From Aerobium sp039839275 (GTDB lineage Bacteria; Pseudomonadota; Alphaproteobacteria; Rhizobiales; Rhizobiaceae), in assembly GCF_039839275.1 (NCBI RefSeq), contig NZ_JBDOQP010000001.1, positions 434,001 through 498,000 of the forward strand: a DNA stretch of 64,000 nt, given 5' to 3'. Shown here one piece after another: positions 24,755 through 33,829 of the stretch. The notes under the pieces are model-generated. The model saw only the letters and a list, made by a program, of their open reading frames with translations. It was not told the origin of the DNA and ran no database searches. A program made the position numbers and the translations under genes. Numbering within the stretch: the stretch's first letter is position 1; each line of letters starts with the position of its first letter.

Positions 24755-25531
24755 CTACGCCTTTGCCGCCAGACTCTGGCGCGCTTCGATGGCCATGCCG
24801 ACGAGGCGCTTGTGCATGTCCGACGCGTCGGCGAGCGGTTCATCGAAGAAAATCCGCAGCACCCTGTCATTCAAGCAGATGTCGAAGCCGTCGGCGTCGA
24901 TACCCGTCATGACCCAGCCGGCATCCTCGCTCTGCCTGCCGAAATGGACGGCGTAATTGGCGATGGCATCGAGATGATCGTCATTCATGTGCGAGACCGC
25001 GCCGGGTTCGGCCGCTGCGATGGCGTCGATATTGGGCGACGTCGTCAACAGGTCCTGCGCAGTCAGCGCATAGGCCTTGCCGAAACCGCCGTTGAGGCTG
25101 GCTGAGACCGGCTCGAGCCGGAAGTATGAGAAATCTCCCAGATTGGCGTAGAGCTTGGCCTTGGGATTGTGCGACAGGAACCGCCACTGGATGCGGGCGT
25201 GGCGTGGATCGTCCTTTGAAATGCGTTCAGCCATGCAGGCAATCGTCATGCGCGCATGCGCCAGAGGATCGCCCTTGCCGGGCTCGCCGAGCAGAAGCGA
25301 GCAGCGGGGATCGGCAATGATGCTGCCAGTATGGGCCGCCAGAGCGGAGACGAGAACAAGCGGCGTGCCATCGTGGTCGCTGGCGACAGCGACCCGGCTC
25401 GCCAGGGGGGCGCCGGACACCGGATCGAGCACGGCGATCGCGCCATGTCGGGACGAGCGCAACAGCGTCCGGGCCAGGCGCACGGCGTCGTCATCGGTCG
25501 CTCGAAGTACATCCTTCTTCTTCTCGTCCAC
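24755..25531 (-). CDS. HugZ-like heme/FMN split-barrel protein with DUF2470 domain
   Basis: A 258-residue protein. The N-terminal part (about 15-165) has the pyridoxamine-phosphate-oxidase-like split barrel (HGAIAVLDPVSGAPLASRVA, then SLLLGEPGKGDPL). The C-terminal DUF2470 domain contains HMNDDHLDAIANYA and GIDADGFDICL. This two-domain layout is that of HugZ/HutZ-type proteins, some of which bind and cleave heme for iron release, and of related flavin-binding proteins. No heme-uptake genes adjoin, so heme degradation is possible but unproven. It is monocistronic, with about 170 bases to the ArsR gene. Confidence 0.82.
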   Translation of the reverse strand: MDEKKKDVLRATDDDAVRLARTLLRSSRHGAIAVLDPVSGAPLASRVAVASDHDGTPLVLVSALAAHTGSIIADPRCSLLLGEPGKGDPLAHARMTIACMAERISKDDPRHARIQWRFLSHNPKAKLYANLGDFSYFRLEPVSASLNGGFGKAYALTAQDLLTTSPNIDAIAAAEPGAVSHMNDDHLDAIANYAVHFGRQSEDAGWVMTGIDADGFDICLNDRVLRIFFDEPLADASDMHKRLVGMAIEARQSLAAKA

Positions 25532-25565
25532 GCCTCGGCCTCATAACTTGACTGTGCTTGTCCTA

Positions 25566-26729
25566 TTATCGGCCGACGATGCCCTCGCTTGCAAGTCTCT
25601 CGGTTTCATCGTCCGCTAGGCCGAATGCGCGAAGCGTTGCGACCGCGTCGCGTTCGGCGGCATCCGCGGTTTCGCCTGGCGTGCGCGAGAAGCGTGGCGC
25701 GGTTGCGGGCCGCGTAAAACCGTTGCGACTGACATGGCTGCCACGCGCCACATTGTGCGGGTGGGTAGGCGCTTCACTCAGCGACAGCACCGGCGCCACG
25801 CACGCGTCGGTGGCTTCAAAGGTGGCTGCCCAATCGTCGCGGCTAAACTGCAGAATCCGGGTGGCGATGGCCTCGCGCATCTGCGGCCACAGTGTCTCGT
25901 CGTATTGCGCGTGGGCGAAGCGCTCCTCCAGCGGCAACAGCCGACAGAACTCGGCGAAGAATTGCGGCTCCAGACAGGCGACTGCAACATGGCGTCCATC
26001 GGCGCATTCGTAGGTGTCGTAGAACGGCGTTCCGGAGTCGAGCAGGTTGGAGCCGCGTGCCTCGCGCCAGATGCCGGATGCCAGGAAGCCGAAAAACGGA
26101 GCCGCCAACTTGGATGCGCCTTCAACCATGGCGGCATCGATGACCTGGCCTTTGCCGGAACGCGTCTTTTCTAACAACGCCGCCAGAACGCCCATGATGA
26201 GGAACATCGTGCCGCCGCCATAGTCGGCGGCAAGGTTGAGCGGCGGTACCGGCCTGGCGTCCTTCGGGCCGATAGCATGCAGCACGCCGGACAATGCCAG
26301 ATATGTCAGGTCGTGGCCGGCGCGGCTGGCAAGCGGTCCATCCTGGCCAAAGCCGGTCATGCGGCCATAGACGAGGCCCGGATTGAGCTTGAATGCGTCA
26401 TCGGGGCCCAGTCCCAAGCGTTCCATGACGCCCGGCCGAAAACCTTCGATCAGTGCGTCCGCCTTCCCCAGTAGTCGCAGCACGAGGGAGACGCCTTCCG
26501 GCTTCTTCAGGTCGATCCTGAGGATTTCGCGGCCGTGCCGGTCGAGATCGAATTGCGGCGGCAGGTTCAGGAATGCCTGATCCTTGGCCAGCCTTTCGAT
26601 CCGCACGACTCGCGCGCCCATCTCCGCCAGCATCAGCCCCGCATGCGGTACCGGGCCGAGCCCGGCCATCTCGATGATGGTCAGGCCGGCCAAGGGGCCA
26701 TGGTTGCGCGCCTCCGCCACCGTGCTCAC
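25566..26729 (-). CDS. alpha-methylacyl-CoA racemase, family III CoA-transferase fold
   Basis: A protein of about 387 residues with the CaiB/BaiF fold. Segments typical of alpha-methylacyl-CoA racemase are present: GFGQDGPLASRAGHDLTYLA (catalytic His), then NLAADYGGGTMFL (catalytic Asp) and GTPFYDTYECADGRHVAVA. The enzyme inverts 2-methylacyl-CoA stereocentres so that branched fatty acids can enter beta-oxidation. The start is the GTG at 26729 or 26720, just after the SDR stop; longer frames run through the SDR gene. The preceding 3-hydroxyacyl-CoA-dehydrogenase-like SDR suits the same pathway, and the two form an operon. Confidence 0.85.
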   Translation of the reverse strand: MSTVAEARNHGPLAGLTIIEMAGLGPVPHAGLMLAEMGARVVRIERLAKDQAFLNLPPQFDLDRHGREILRIDLKKPEGVSLVLRLLGKADALIEGFRPGVMERLGLGPDDAFKLNPGLVYGRMTGFGQDGPLASRAGHDLTYLALSGVLHAIGPKDARPVPPLNLAADYGGGTMFLIMGVLAALLEKTRSGKGQVIDAAMVEGASKLAAPFFGFLASGIWREARGSNLLDSGTPFYDTYECADGRHVAVACLEPQFFAEFCRLLPLEERFAHAQYDETLWPQMREAIATRILQFSRDDWAATFEATDACVAPVLSLSEAPTHPHNVARGSHVSRNGFTRPATAPRFSRTPGETADAAERDAVATLRAFGLADDETERLASEGIVGR

Positions 26730-26739
26730 GAAGGCGCTC

Positions 26740-27501
26740 TTACTTTGGCGCCATGCGGATCGCGCCGTCGAGGCGGATGACTTCTCCGTTGAGCATCTGG
26801 TTCTCGACGATGTGCGCCGCCAGCGCGCCGTATTCGGCGGGATCGCCAAGACGGGACGGAAAGGGCACCTGCTGGCCGAGCGACTTCTGCGCGTCCTCGG
26901 GCAGTCCGGCCAGCATCGGCGTCCTGAAGATGCCCGGTGCAATAGTCATCACACGGATGCCCGAGCGGGCGAGGTCGCGTGCGATCGGCAGGGTCATGCC
27001 GACGACGCCGCCCTTTGACGCCGAATAGGCGGCCTGGCCGATCTGGCCGTCATAGGCGGCAACCGATGCGGTGCTGACGATGACGCCGCGTTCGCCGCCC
27101 TCCAACGGGTCGAGCTTCTCGGCACGTGCCGCAAACAGCCTGATCATATTGAAGGTGCCCATCAGGTTGACCTCCAGCACCTTGCGGAAGACGTCGAGCG
27201 GGTGGGCGCCGTCCTTGCCCGTGGTCTTCATCGCAACGGCGATGCCGGCGCAATTGACGAGGATGCGGGCGTCTCCAAGCTTGTCGGCCACCTCGGCAAA
27301 GGCTGCCTCGGCGCTGTCGGCGTTCGAAACGTCGCACTTGACGGCAATGCCGCCGAGTTCCCCGGCCACGGTCTCGGCACGATCGACATTGATGTCGAAC
27401 AGCGCGACCTTGGCACCCTTGGCAGCCAGCGCGCGCGCCGTCGCCTCGCCGAGCCCGGAACCGCCACCGGTGACCACGGCGACCTGACCTGATGGGTTCA
27501 T
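26740..27501 (-). CDS. SDR dehydrogenase, 3-hydroxyacyl-CoA dehydrogenase type-2-like
   Basis: A 253-residue classical short-chain dehydrogenase. The cofactor motif is VTGGGSGLGEA (about 10-20), with CDVSNADS, NCAGIAVA and the catalytic tetrad Ser in STASVAAYDGQIGQ and Tyr-x-x-x-Lys in AAYSASKGG. The segments KLDPLEGGERGVIVSTASVA and GIFRTPMLAGLPE match the HSD17B10-like subgroup that oxidises 2-methyl-3-hydroxybutyryl-CoA and similar substrates. GGAGGAAG lies 6 bases before the ATG. It is the first gene of the operon with the racemase, behind the palindrome at 27520-27540. Confidence 0.88.
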   Translation of the reverse strand: MNPSGQVAVVTGGGSGLGEATARALAAKGAKVALFDINVDRAETVAGELGGIAVKCDVSNADSAEAAFAEVADKLGDARILVNCAGIAVAMKTTGKDGAHPLDVFRKVLEVNLMGTFNMIRLFAARAEKLDPLEGGERGVIVSTASVAAYDGQIGQAAYSASKGGVVGMTLPIARDLARSGIRVMTIAPGIFRTPMLAGLPEDAQKSLGQQVPFPSRLGDPAEYGALAAHIVENQMLNGEVIRLDGAIRMAPK

Positions 27502-27519
27502 GAAACTTCCTCCGCAAAC

Positions 27520-27540
27520 ATTGTTATGGAATAGAACAAT
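27520..27540. promoter_or_regulatory. candidate operator ATTGTT-N9-AACAAT
   Basis: Inverted hexamers with a 9-base spacer, 19 bases upstream of the SDR start. The geometry suits a dimeric repressor of the TetR or GntR kind. No regulator gene is adjacent, so the cognate protein is unknown. Confidence 0.4.
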
Positions 27541-27588
27541 CTCGCATCATCATAATGTGCCGTCATGCGAGGGCGCAATACGTCGCTT

Positions 27589-28770
27589 CTAGCGTCGCAC
27601 CACCGACTTCAGCACGTCGCGCACGCCGATTGCCCCGACGAAACGGGAGGCTTCGTCGAAGACCGCGACGGGAGCCGTCTGCGACTGATGCATGGCCTGC
27701 ATGACCGCCTTGAGCGAGGTGCCGGAACGCGCCCAGTAGACCTGGTGGGCGTCGGCGGGCAGGGGATCAAAGGGGTCGCACGACGTCCAGATCGCCGGTT
27801 GGCCGTTGCGTTCGGCACCGATGACGAGCCCGTTGTCGTCGAGCTGAAAGCGCGTCGTGCACCGACGATCGAGCCAGACCCAGTCGTCGCCGGCGTCCTG
27901 CAGGTCGCGCCGGTCGCGCATCACGTTCCAGGCAGTCAGGACGGACAGGGGATTCACGTTGGCGATGAAGTCGCGGACGTAGTCATTCGCCGGGTTGAGC
28001 ACGATGTCTTCCGGCGCGCCGCTCTGGATGATCCGCCCACCCTCCATGATGGTGATGCGGTTGCCGATCTTCAGCGCTTCCTCGAGGTCGTGGCTGACGA
28101 AGAGGATGGTCTTGTGCAGGCGCTCCTGCAGTTCCAGAAGCTCGTCCTGCAGCTTGGTGCGGATCAACGGATCGAGGGCGGAAAACGGCTCGTCCATCAG
28201 CAGGATGGGTGCTTCGGTGGCAAAGGCGCGAGCAAGACCGACGCGCTGCTGCATGCCGCCGGACAGTTCATGGGCGTATTTCTTCGCCCATTGCGTCAGG
28301 CCGACCAGCTCGAGTTGCTTGGCCACACGCTGGCGGCGCTCGGCGGCAGGCACGCCGGAAAGCTCCAGCCCGAAACCGACATTTTCCTCGACCGTGCGCC
28401 ATGGCAGCAGGGCGAATTGCTGGAACACCATCGCGACGCATTCGCGTCGAATCTTGCGCAGTTCGGCCGGGGTGCCCGAGACGACATCGGCGGCCCAGTC
28501 GCCGTCATGGACTATCACTTCGCCACGCGTGACCTCGTTGAGGCCGTTGACGGCGCGAAGCAGAGTGGACTTGCCGGAACCCGACAAGCCCATCAGCACG
28601 GAAATCTCGCCCTGTTCGACGGTCATGCTGGCATCGGCGCAGCCGAGCACGGCGCCGGTCTTTTCCAGTATCTCGGCGCGGTCTGCACCCGCGTCGATCA
28701 TGCGGATGGCTTCGGCCTGCTCCTTGCCGAAGACGATGTCGACGTTGCGGAATTCGATCGCCGCGCTCAT
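27589..28770 (-). CDS. choV: choline ABC transporter ATP-binding protein ChoV
   Basis: A 393-residue ATPase of the osmoprotectant/quaternary-amine importer class. The N-terminus shows the ChoV-specific FGKEQAEAIRMIDAGADR insertion before Walker A GLSGSGKST. The signature is LSGGMQQRVGLARAF, Walker B ILLMDEPFSALD, and the C-terminal part (from about 285) forms a CBS-like regulatory region. The ATG at 28770 overlaps the choW stop by 4 bases. With ChoX and ChoW it imports choline, which rhizobia use as a carbon source and glycine-betaine precursor. The betaine-synthesis genes (betICBA) are not in this window. Confidence 0.93.
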   Translation of the reverse strand: MSAAIEFRNVDIVFGKEQAEAIRMIDAGADRAEILEKTGAVLGCADASMTVEQGEISVLMGLSGSGKSTLLRAVNGLNEVTRGEVIVHDGDWAADVVSGTPAELRKIRRECVAMVFQQFALLPWRTVEENVGFGLELSGVPAAERRQRVAKQLELVGLTQWAKKYAHELSGGMQQRVGLARAFATEAPILLMDEPFSALDPLIRTKLQDELLELQERLHKTILFVSHDLEEALKIGNRITIMEGGRIIQSGAPEDIVLNPANDYVRDFIANVNPLSVLTAWNVMRDRRDLQDAGDDWVWLDRRCTTRFQLDDNGLVIGAERNGQPAIWTSCDPFDPLPADAHQVYWARSGTSLKAVMQAMHQSQTAPVAVFDEASRFVGAIGVRDVLKSVVRR

Positions 28771-29621
28771 TTGCGTTCTTCCCCGCCGATGCGCGCCATC
28801 CGGTCGAGGATGATGGCGAGGACGACGATGGCCAGTCCTGCTTCGAGGCCGAGCGGGATGTTGAGGGTATTGAGGGCACGCACGACGGGCGTGCCGAGGC
28901 CGGACGCGCCGATCAGCGCGGCGATCACCACCATGGACAAGGACAGCATGATGCATTGCGTCAGGCCCGCCATGATTGTCGGCAGGGCCGAAGGCAGTTC
29001 AACCTTCCACAGGAGTTGGCCCTTGGTTGCCCCGAACGCTTCGCCCGCCTCCAGCATTGGCTTGGGCACCGAGGTAATGCCGAGATAGGTCAACCGGATG
29101 GGCGCCGGCATGGCGAATATGACGGTGACGATCAGGCCGGGCGCCAGCCCCAGGCCGAACAGGATCAACACGGGGATCAGGTAGACGAAGGTCGGCAACG
29201 TCTGCATCAGGTCAAGGATCGGCTGCAGCACCCGATAGACGCGTTCGTTGTGCGCGGCCCAAATTCCAATCGGCACGCCGATGGCCATCGATGCGCTCGC
29301 GGCCGAGACGACCAGTACGAGTGTCTCAACCGTCTCGGCCCAGAGTCCCTGGTTGATGATGAAGCACAGGCCGACGACGACACCCAGCGCGAGTTTCCAG
29401 GAGCGCTTGAGCGCGTAGGCGAGCGCCGCGATGGCAAGCACCACGACGACAGCCGGCAGCCAAAGGAGCGCGTCGACGAGCCCGTTGAGGACAGTCGACA
29501 GCCCTTCGGCCACCGAATCGAAGAACCACGCAAAGTTGGTCGTGAGGAAATCGAAAAAGTCCCGCCCCCAGCGGCCGACCGGAATCTTCCAGCCGGCAAT
29601 CCATTCAGAGATCGGGTCCAT
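28767..29621 (-). CDS. choW: choline ABC transporter permease ChoW
   Basis: A 284-residue inner-membrane permease related to ProW. The N-terminal amphipathic segment (ISEWIAGWKIPVGRWGRDFF) and about six helices are followed by the EAA loop EAGEAFGATKGQLLWKVELP near residues 193-212. It is coupled to choV by an ATGA overlap and follows choX after 86 bases. Together they match the choXWV operon order of Sinorhizobium. Confidence 0.93.
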   Translation of the reverse strand: MDPISEWIAGWKIPVGRWGRDFFDFLTTNFAWFFDSVAEGLSTVLNGLVDALLWLPAVVVVLAIAALAYALKRSWKLALGVVVGLCFIINQGLWAETVETLVLVVSAASASMAIGVPIGIWAAHNERVYRVLQPILDLMQTLPTFVYLIPVLILFGLGLAPGLIVTVIFAMPAPIRLTYLGITSVPKPMLEAGEAFGATKGQLLWKVELPSALPTIMAGLTQCIMLSLSMVVIAALIGASGLGTPVVRALNTLNIPLGLEAGLAIVVLAIILDRMARIGGEERK

Positions 29622-29707
29622 GGGGCGGGGTCCTCAGGCAACGGGGCAGCGGGAATGTCGGCCGTCGCGTGGGCTGGTTAGCGCAGCGACAGCCGACCAA
29701 TGTCGTC

Positions 29708-30655
29708 TCAGAGGCCGAGTGCGCTCTTCACCGCTGCGACACCGTCCGATCCGTCAAGCGTCGTCACGCCTTCCAGCCAAGGGCCGAGGGCATCCGGGTT
29801 GGCCTTGATCCATGCCGTGGCGGCCGCGTTCGGCTCTTCGCCGTCATCGAGGATGGCGCCCATGATCTCGTTTTCCATTTCGAGCGAGAAAACGAGGTTG
29901 TTGAGGAACTTGCCGAGGTTCGGGCACTCCTCGGTGAGGCCGGCGCGCACGTTGGTGTGCACCGTCGCGCCGCCATAGTTCGGCCCGAAGACGTCGTCGC
30001 CGCCGGCAAGATATTCCATCTCGATGTTGGCGTTCATCGGATGCGGTTCCCACCCCAGGAAGACCATGTGCTGGTCGGACCGTGATCCGCGCATCACGGC
30101 CGACAGCATGCCTGCTTCCGAGCTTTCAACGAGCTCGAAGCCGGAAAGGCCGAACTGGTCGGCCTCGATCATGTCGAGGATGAGCCGGTTGCCGTCATTG
30201 CCCGGCTCGATGCCATGGATCTGGCCATCGAGCTGGTCGCGGAACTCGGCGATGTCCTCGAACGATTGCAGACCGGCATCGAACGTGTATTTCGGAACCG
30301 CCAGCGTGTATTTGGCGCCTTCGAGGTTGGTGACGAGCGTCTCGACGGAGCCATCCTCGCGGTAGGGCGCGATGTCTGCCTCCATCGTGGGCATCCAGTT
30401 GCCCAGGAACACGTCGACGTCACCGTTCTTGAGCGATGCGTAGGTGACCGGCACCGACAGCACCTGCACGTCGGGCTCATAACCCAGCGCCTCGAGCAGC
30501 ACCGAGGCGGTCGCGGTCGTCGCGGTGATATCCGTCCAGCCGACATCCGAGAAAGTCACGCTGCTGCAGCTTTCCGGATCGGCCGCGTAGGCAGCGCCGG
30601 ATCCAAGGGCCGTCGAAATAGCGAGTGAAATCAGCAGGGTCTTGCCATGCGACAT
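29708..30655 (-). CDS. choX: choline-binding periplasmic protein ChoX
   Basis: A 315-residue binding protein. The start at ATG 30655 follows GGGAGACGTTTC; the longer frame adds no signal-peptide character. The signal peptide runs LLISLAISTALGSGAAYA before ADPESCSS. Residues that form the aromatic choline box in Sinorhizobium ChoX are all seen: Trp and Asp in VGWTDITA, Trp in LGNWMPTME, Tyr in PKYTFDAG and Trp in FLGWEPHPMN. This strongly supports choline rather than betaine as ligand. It is the first gene of the leftward choXWV operon. Confidence 0.95.
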   Translation of the reverse strand: MSHGKTLLISLAISTALGSGAAYAADPESCSSVTFSDVGWTDITATTATASVLLEALGYEPDVQVLSVPVTYASLKNGDVDVFLGNWMPTMEADIAPYREDGSVETLVTNLEGAKYTLAVPKYTFDAGLQSFEDIAEFRDQLDGQIHGIEPGNDGNRLILDMIEADQFGLSGFELVESSEAGMLSAVMRGSRSDQHMVFLGWEPHPMNANIEMEYLAGGDDVFGPNYGGATVHTNVRAGLTEECPNLGKFLNNLVFSLEMENEIMGAILDDGEEPNAAATAWIKANPDALGPWLEGVTTLDGSDGVAAVKSALGL

Positions 30656-30866
30656 GAAACGTCTCCCATTTTTCTGTGGCTCGGTGGCGGGGTCGCCATC
30701 GATCATGTTGATTGTCTTGAGCCAAACATCATTTCGCGCCGGATTCAACCCGCGTGAAACATCGCGTCACGGCGTGATCTGGTCTGGATGCTGCAGGGGA
30801 GGGCTTTTTGGTGGACGGAGACACGAGAGGCCTCCCCTAGCGACGCCTCATGCGCTTAAAAGCAGC

Positions 30867-31481
30867 ATGGCCAAGCTCTATTTCCACTACGCCACGATGA
30901 ACGCCGGCAAGACGACGATGCTGCTGCAGGCGTCGTACAACTATCGCGAGCGCGGCATGACGACGATGCTCTTCGTCGCCGGCCACTATCGCCGCGACGA
31001 TCAGGCGGGATATATCTCGTCACGGATCGGGCTGGAATCGGATGCGGAGATGTTCCGCGATGGCGATGATCTGTTTGCGCGCATTGGTGAACACCACGAG
31101 CATACGACCACGCATTGCGTTTTCGTCGACGAGGCGCAGTTCCTCGAAGACGAGCAGGTGTGGCAACTGGCGCGCGTTGCCGATCGCCTGAACATCCCGG
31201 TGATGTGCTACGGCCTGCGCACCGACTTCCAGGGTAATCTGTTCCCCGGTTCGCGCGCATTGCTCGCGATCGCCGACGAGTTGCGCGAGGTGCGCACGAT
31301 CTGCCGTTGCGGGCGCAAGGCGACGATGGTGGTGCGGCTTGGCGACGATGGCAAGGTGGCGCGCCAGGGCGCGCAGGTAGCGATTGGCAAGGACGTATAC
31401 GTCTCGCTTTGCCGCCGGCATTGGGAGGAGGAAATGGGGCGGCTGCCGCCTGAAGACATGATCGGCTTCACCGGCGGCTGA
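30867..31481 (+). CDS. tdk: thymidine kinase, type II (TK1-like)
   Basis: A 204-residue thymidine kinase that salvages thymidine to dTMP. The P-loop is YATMNAGKTTMLLQ, the Walker B/catalytic segment VFVDEAQFL carries the base Glu, and the zinc cysteines appear in ICRCGRKA and SLCRRHW. The lasso region contains GKDVYVSL. The ATG at 30867 begins right before the first strand; the open frame extends upstream through non-coding DNA. It is monocistronic, with about 210 bases to the divergent choX. Confidence 0.95.
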   Translation: MAKLYFHYATMNAGKTTMLLQASYNYRERGMTTMLFVAGHYRRDDQAGYISSRIGLESDAEMFRDGDDLFARIGEHHEHTTTHCVFVDEAQFLEDEQVWQLARVADRLNIPVMCYGLRTDFQGNLFPGSRALLAIADELREVRTICRCGRKATMVVRLGDDGKVARQGAQVAIGKDVYVSLCRRHWEEEMGRLPPEDMIGFTGG

Positions 31482-31552
31482 GCCGAAGCTGTAACATTCT
31501 CGGCAAGAACGCCGATTATGGGCCTCGGTGCCCTTGAGCGAACCCGGCTGCA

Positions 31553-32593
31553 ATGCCAATAAGCGCGATGAACATTCCTCTCGTGCACGCCCCACCCCTT
31601 ACCGACACCCGACGCTGGACGAAGCTGCTCGCCCAGTACAAGACGCCGCATCGCGGTCGCAGCGCGTTTGAGCTGGCGGTCACGATCCTGCCGTTCTGCG
31701 CGTTGTGGGTTCTGGCCTGGCTGTCGGTTGAATACGGTTTCTGGCCCGGGCTGCTGCTGACCATTCCCGCCGCCGCCTTCCTGCTGCGGCTGTTCATGAT
31801 CCAGCACGATTGCGGCCATGGCTCGTTCTTCGCCAATCGCCCGAGCGACGACTGGACCGGTCGCATCATCGGCGTCCTGACGCTTACGCCGTATGGCTAC
31901 TGGCGCCGAGCGCACGCTACTCACCATGCAACGGCCGGAAACCTCGACGAACGCGGCATTGGCGACATCACCACGCTCACCGTGTCCGAATACCGGGCGC
32001 TTTCCTTCTGGGGGCGGCTCCGCTACCGGCTCTACCGCCATCCACTGGTGCTTTTCGGCCTCGGACCGATCTGGGTCTTCGGACTGACACAGCGGTTGCC
32101 GCTGGGCTTGATGCGCGTCGGCCTGGGCCCGTGGGTGTCGACCATGACCACGAACGTCGCGATCGCGGCGATGGTCACGGCGCTGATCTACATCGTGGGA
32201 CTGGTGCCGTTCCTGCTTGTGCACCTGCCGATCGTCATCCTTGCCGGCAGTGCCGGTATCTGGCTCTTCTACGTCCAGCACCAGTTCGAGGAGACGCATT
32301 GGTCGAACGGTCCCGATTGGGACTTCAGGGAAGCGGCCCTGCACGGCTCGTCCTATTACGACCTGCCGGCGATGCTGAACTGGCTTACCGGCAATATCGG
32401 CATCCATCATGTCCACCATCTATCGAGCAAGGTGCCGTGCTATCGGCTTCCGGAAGTGCTGCGCGATTTTCCCGAACTCAAGGAGATCGGACGCATCACC
32501 ATCGCGCAAAGCCTCGACTGCGTGAAGCTGGCGTTGTGGGACGAGGACCGGCGCCGGCTGGTCTCCTTCCGTGAAGCCCGCGTCGGGACGTGA
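31553..32593 (+). CDS. membrane fatty-acid desaturase (DesA-like)
   Basis: A 346-residue integral membrane di-iron desaturase. The three histidine boxes are present: HDCGHGSFF near residue 84, HATHHATAGN near 122 and HVHHLSSKVP near 287, separated by four hydrophobic helices. The order and spacing match acyl-lipid desaturases that insert a double bond into membrane fatty acids using ferredoxin or a similar donor. The first ATG is used; no strong ribosome site distinguishes it from the ATG five codons later. It is likely involved in membrane fluidity; regiospecificity is unknown. Confidence 0.88.
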   Translation: MPISAMNIPLVHAPPLTDTRRWTKLLAQYKTPHRGRSAFELAVTILPFCALWVLAWLSVEYGFWPGLLLTIPAAAFLLRLFMIQHDCGHGSFFANRPSDDWTGRIIGVLTLTPYGYWRRAHATHHATAGNLDERGIGDITTLTVSEYRALSFWGRLRYRLYRHPLVLFGLGPIWVFGLTQRLPLGLMRVGLGPWVSTMTTNVAIAAMVTALIYIVGLVPFLLVHLPIVILAGSAGIWLFYVQHQFEETHWSNGPDWDFREAALHGSSYYDLPAMLNWLTGNIGIHHVHHLSSKVPCYRLPEVLRDFPELKEIGRITIAQSLDCVKLALWDEDRRRLVSFREARVGT

Positions 32594-32722
32594 AGTCCGC
32601 TGCGGGCCGCGTCCAAGGTCAGGCGAAGCACAGTCGCTGACGTTGTTGGCTGCCTGTCTTTCAATCGACGTGCGCGCCACATATATTCCCTAAAGTCATT
32701 TTGAGGGGTTGGAGCAGATCGC

Positions 32723-33811
32723 ATGGCCACATTGCAGAATTTCGATGCCGAAATTGCCAAGACCAAGAAGGTCGTGGAGGACATGCGATCGAAGATCGAG
32801 CAGTCCGGTGTGGTGCTGGACACGTTCGCCGATGCGGACCAGCAGATCGGGGCGGCGGATTTCGATATCGAGAACGCGCGTATCCAGGACGTGCTCAACC
32901 AGCAGAAAGTCATGGAAGGCAATATCGCCGACCTGATCATCGGACTCGAGGACGCGACCAACGTGTTCGGCACCGAGTTCGAAAGCATGAAGAACTACAC
33001 GGGCTGGGAAAGCTTCGTCGGCATCTTCTCCGCACAACGCAAGCAGCGTATGCGCACCGAACGTGTGCGCAACATGTCGCTGGCCGGCAATCTGCAGGAG
33101 CTGCTGTCCAAGTCCGACACCATCGTGGGCATCCTCAAGGAGCAGAAGAACATCCTCGACCAGCGTTACGCGACGTCGGAGGCGAGCCTGGCGCAGGTAA
33201 TCGAGCGCCGCAAGGGCACGATCGAGAACCTGACGGCAACGCAGAAGCGTATCGAGGAACTCAACCCGATGCTGCTCGACATCGAGAACCGCATCGCGGC
33301 CTCTACCGACCAGACGCAGCGCACTGAACTGGAGGGCGAGCGCTCCAAGCTGGCCACCGAATACAATGAGCGGCAGGCCAAGGAGCAGGAGCTTCTGGCA
33401 GAGAGCCAGACGCTGGAGCGATACACGTCGATGTTCCAGACCTTCGTGGATTCGCTCAACAACCAGATCGCGGCGCAGAACACGCTGATCAACAAGCTGA
33501 CCATCGATACCGAGCAGCGCATCGTCCTCTACAAGGCGCTGGAAGACTCGCTGAAGACGGCCGCCCAGCAGGACGTTGCCCACAAGATCAACACGCTCGG
33601 CAGCCAGGTCGATACGACGGCGGAGACCACGATGGCTGGAATCGGCGCAGCCGCGCAGAAGCACATCGGCGACCTGCTCGAACTGCACGAGAAGAACATG
33701 GTCGCGACGGCCGACATACAGCGCCGCAAGAAGCTGGCCGACGACGCCTTTGCGCGCCGCTTCGAGGAGGTGCTGCGCAAGCACAACGCGGCCGACTACG
33801 TGAAGCAGTAG
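32723..33811 (+). CDS. coiled-coil protein, first gene of the AAA/DUF2333 operon
   Basis: A 362-residue, almost wholly helical protein with heptad repeats over about 1-60, 120-260 and 290-355, no signal peptide and no membrane helix, so cytoplasmic. Conserved-looking segments are NYTGWESFVGIFSAQRKQRM near residue 90 and QTFVDSLNNQIAAQNTLI near 240. GGAG precedes the ATG. I do not recognise the family; the two-part coiled-coil layout is only loosely like TelA. It starts a five-gene operon with gaps of 18, 12, 45 and 9 bases, so it probably acts as scaffold or partner of the AAA ATPase encoded third. Confidence 0.75.
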   Translation: MATLQNFDAEIAKTKKVVEDMRSKIEQSGVVLDTFADADQQIGAADFDIENARIQDVLNQQKVMEGNIADLIIGLEDATNVFGTEFESMKNYTGWESFVGIFSAQRKQRMRTERVRNMSLAGNLQELLSKSDTIVGILKEQKNILDQRYATSEASLAQVIERRKGTIENLTATQKRIEELNPMLLDIENRIAASTDQTQRTELEGERSKLATEYNERQAKEQELLAESQTLERYTSMFQTFVDSLNNQIAAQNTLINKLTIDTEQRIVLYKALEDSLKTAAQQDVAHKINTLGSQVDTTAETTMAGIGAAAQKHIGDLLELHEKNMVATADIQRRKKLADDAFARRFEEVLRKHNAADYVKQ

Positions 33812-33829
33812 GCTTAGGCCCGCTCGCCG

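Noticed and set aside
27565..29088. A 507-codon forward frame over choV and choW.
   Set aside because: Antisense to genes with full ChoV and ChoW motifs.
32723..33811. Assignment of the coiled-coil protein to the TelA tellurite-resistance family.
   Set aside because: Only length and coiled-coil layout agree; the TelA core motifs are not seen, and no ter genes are nearby.
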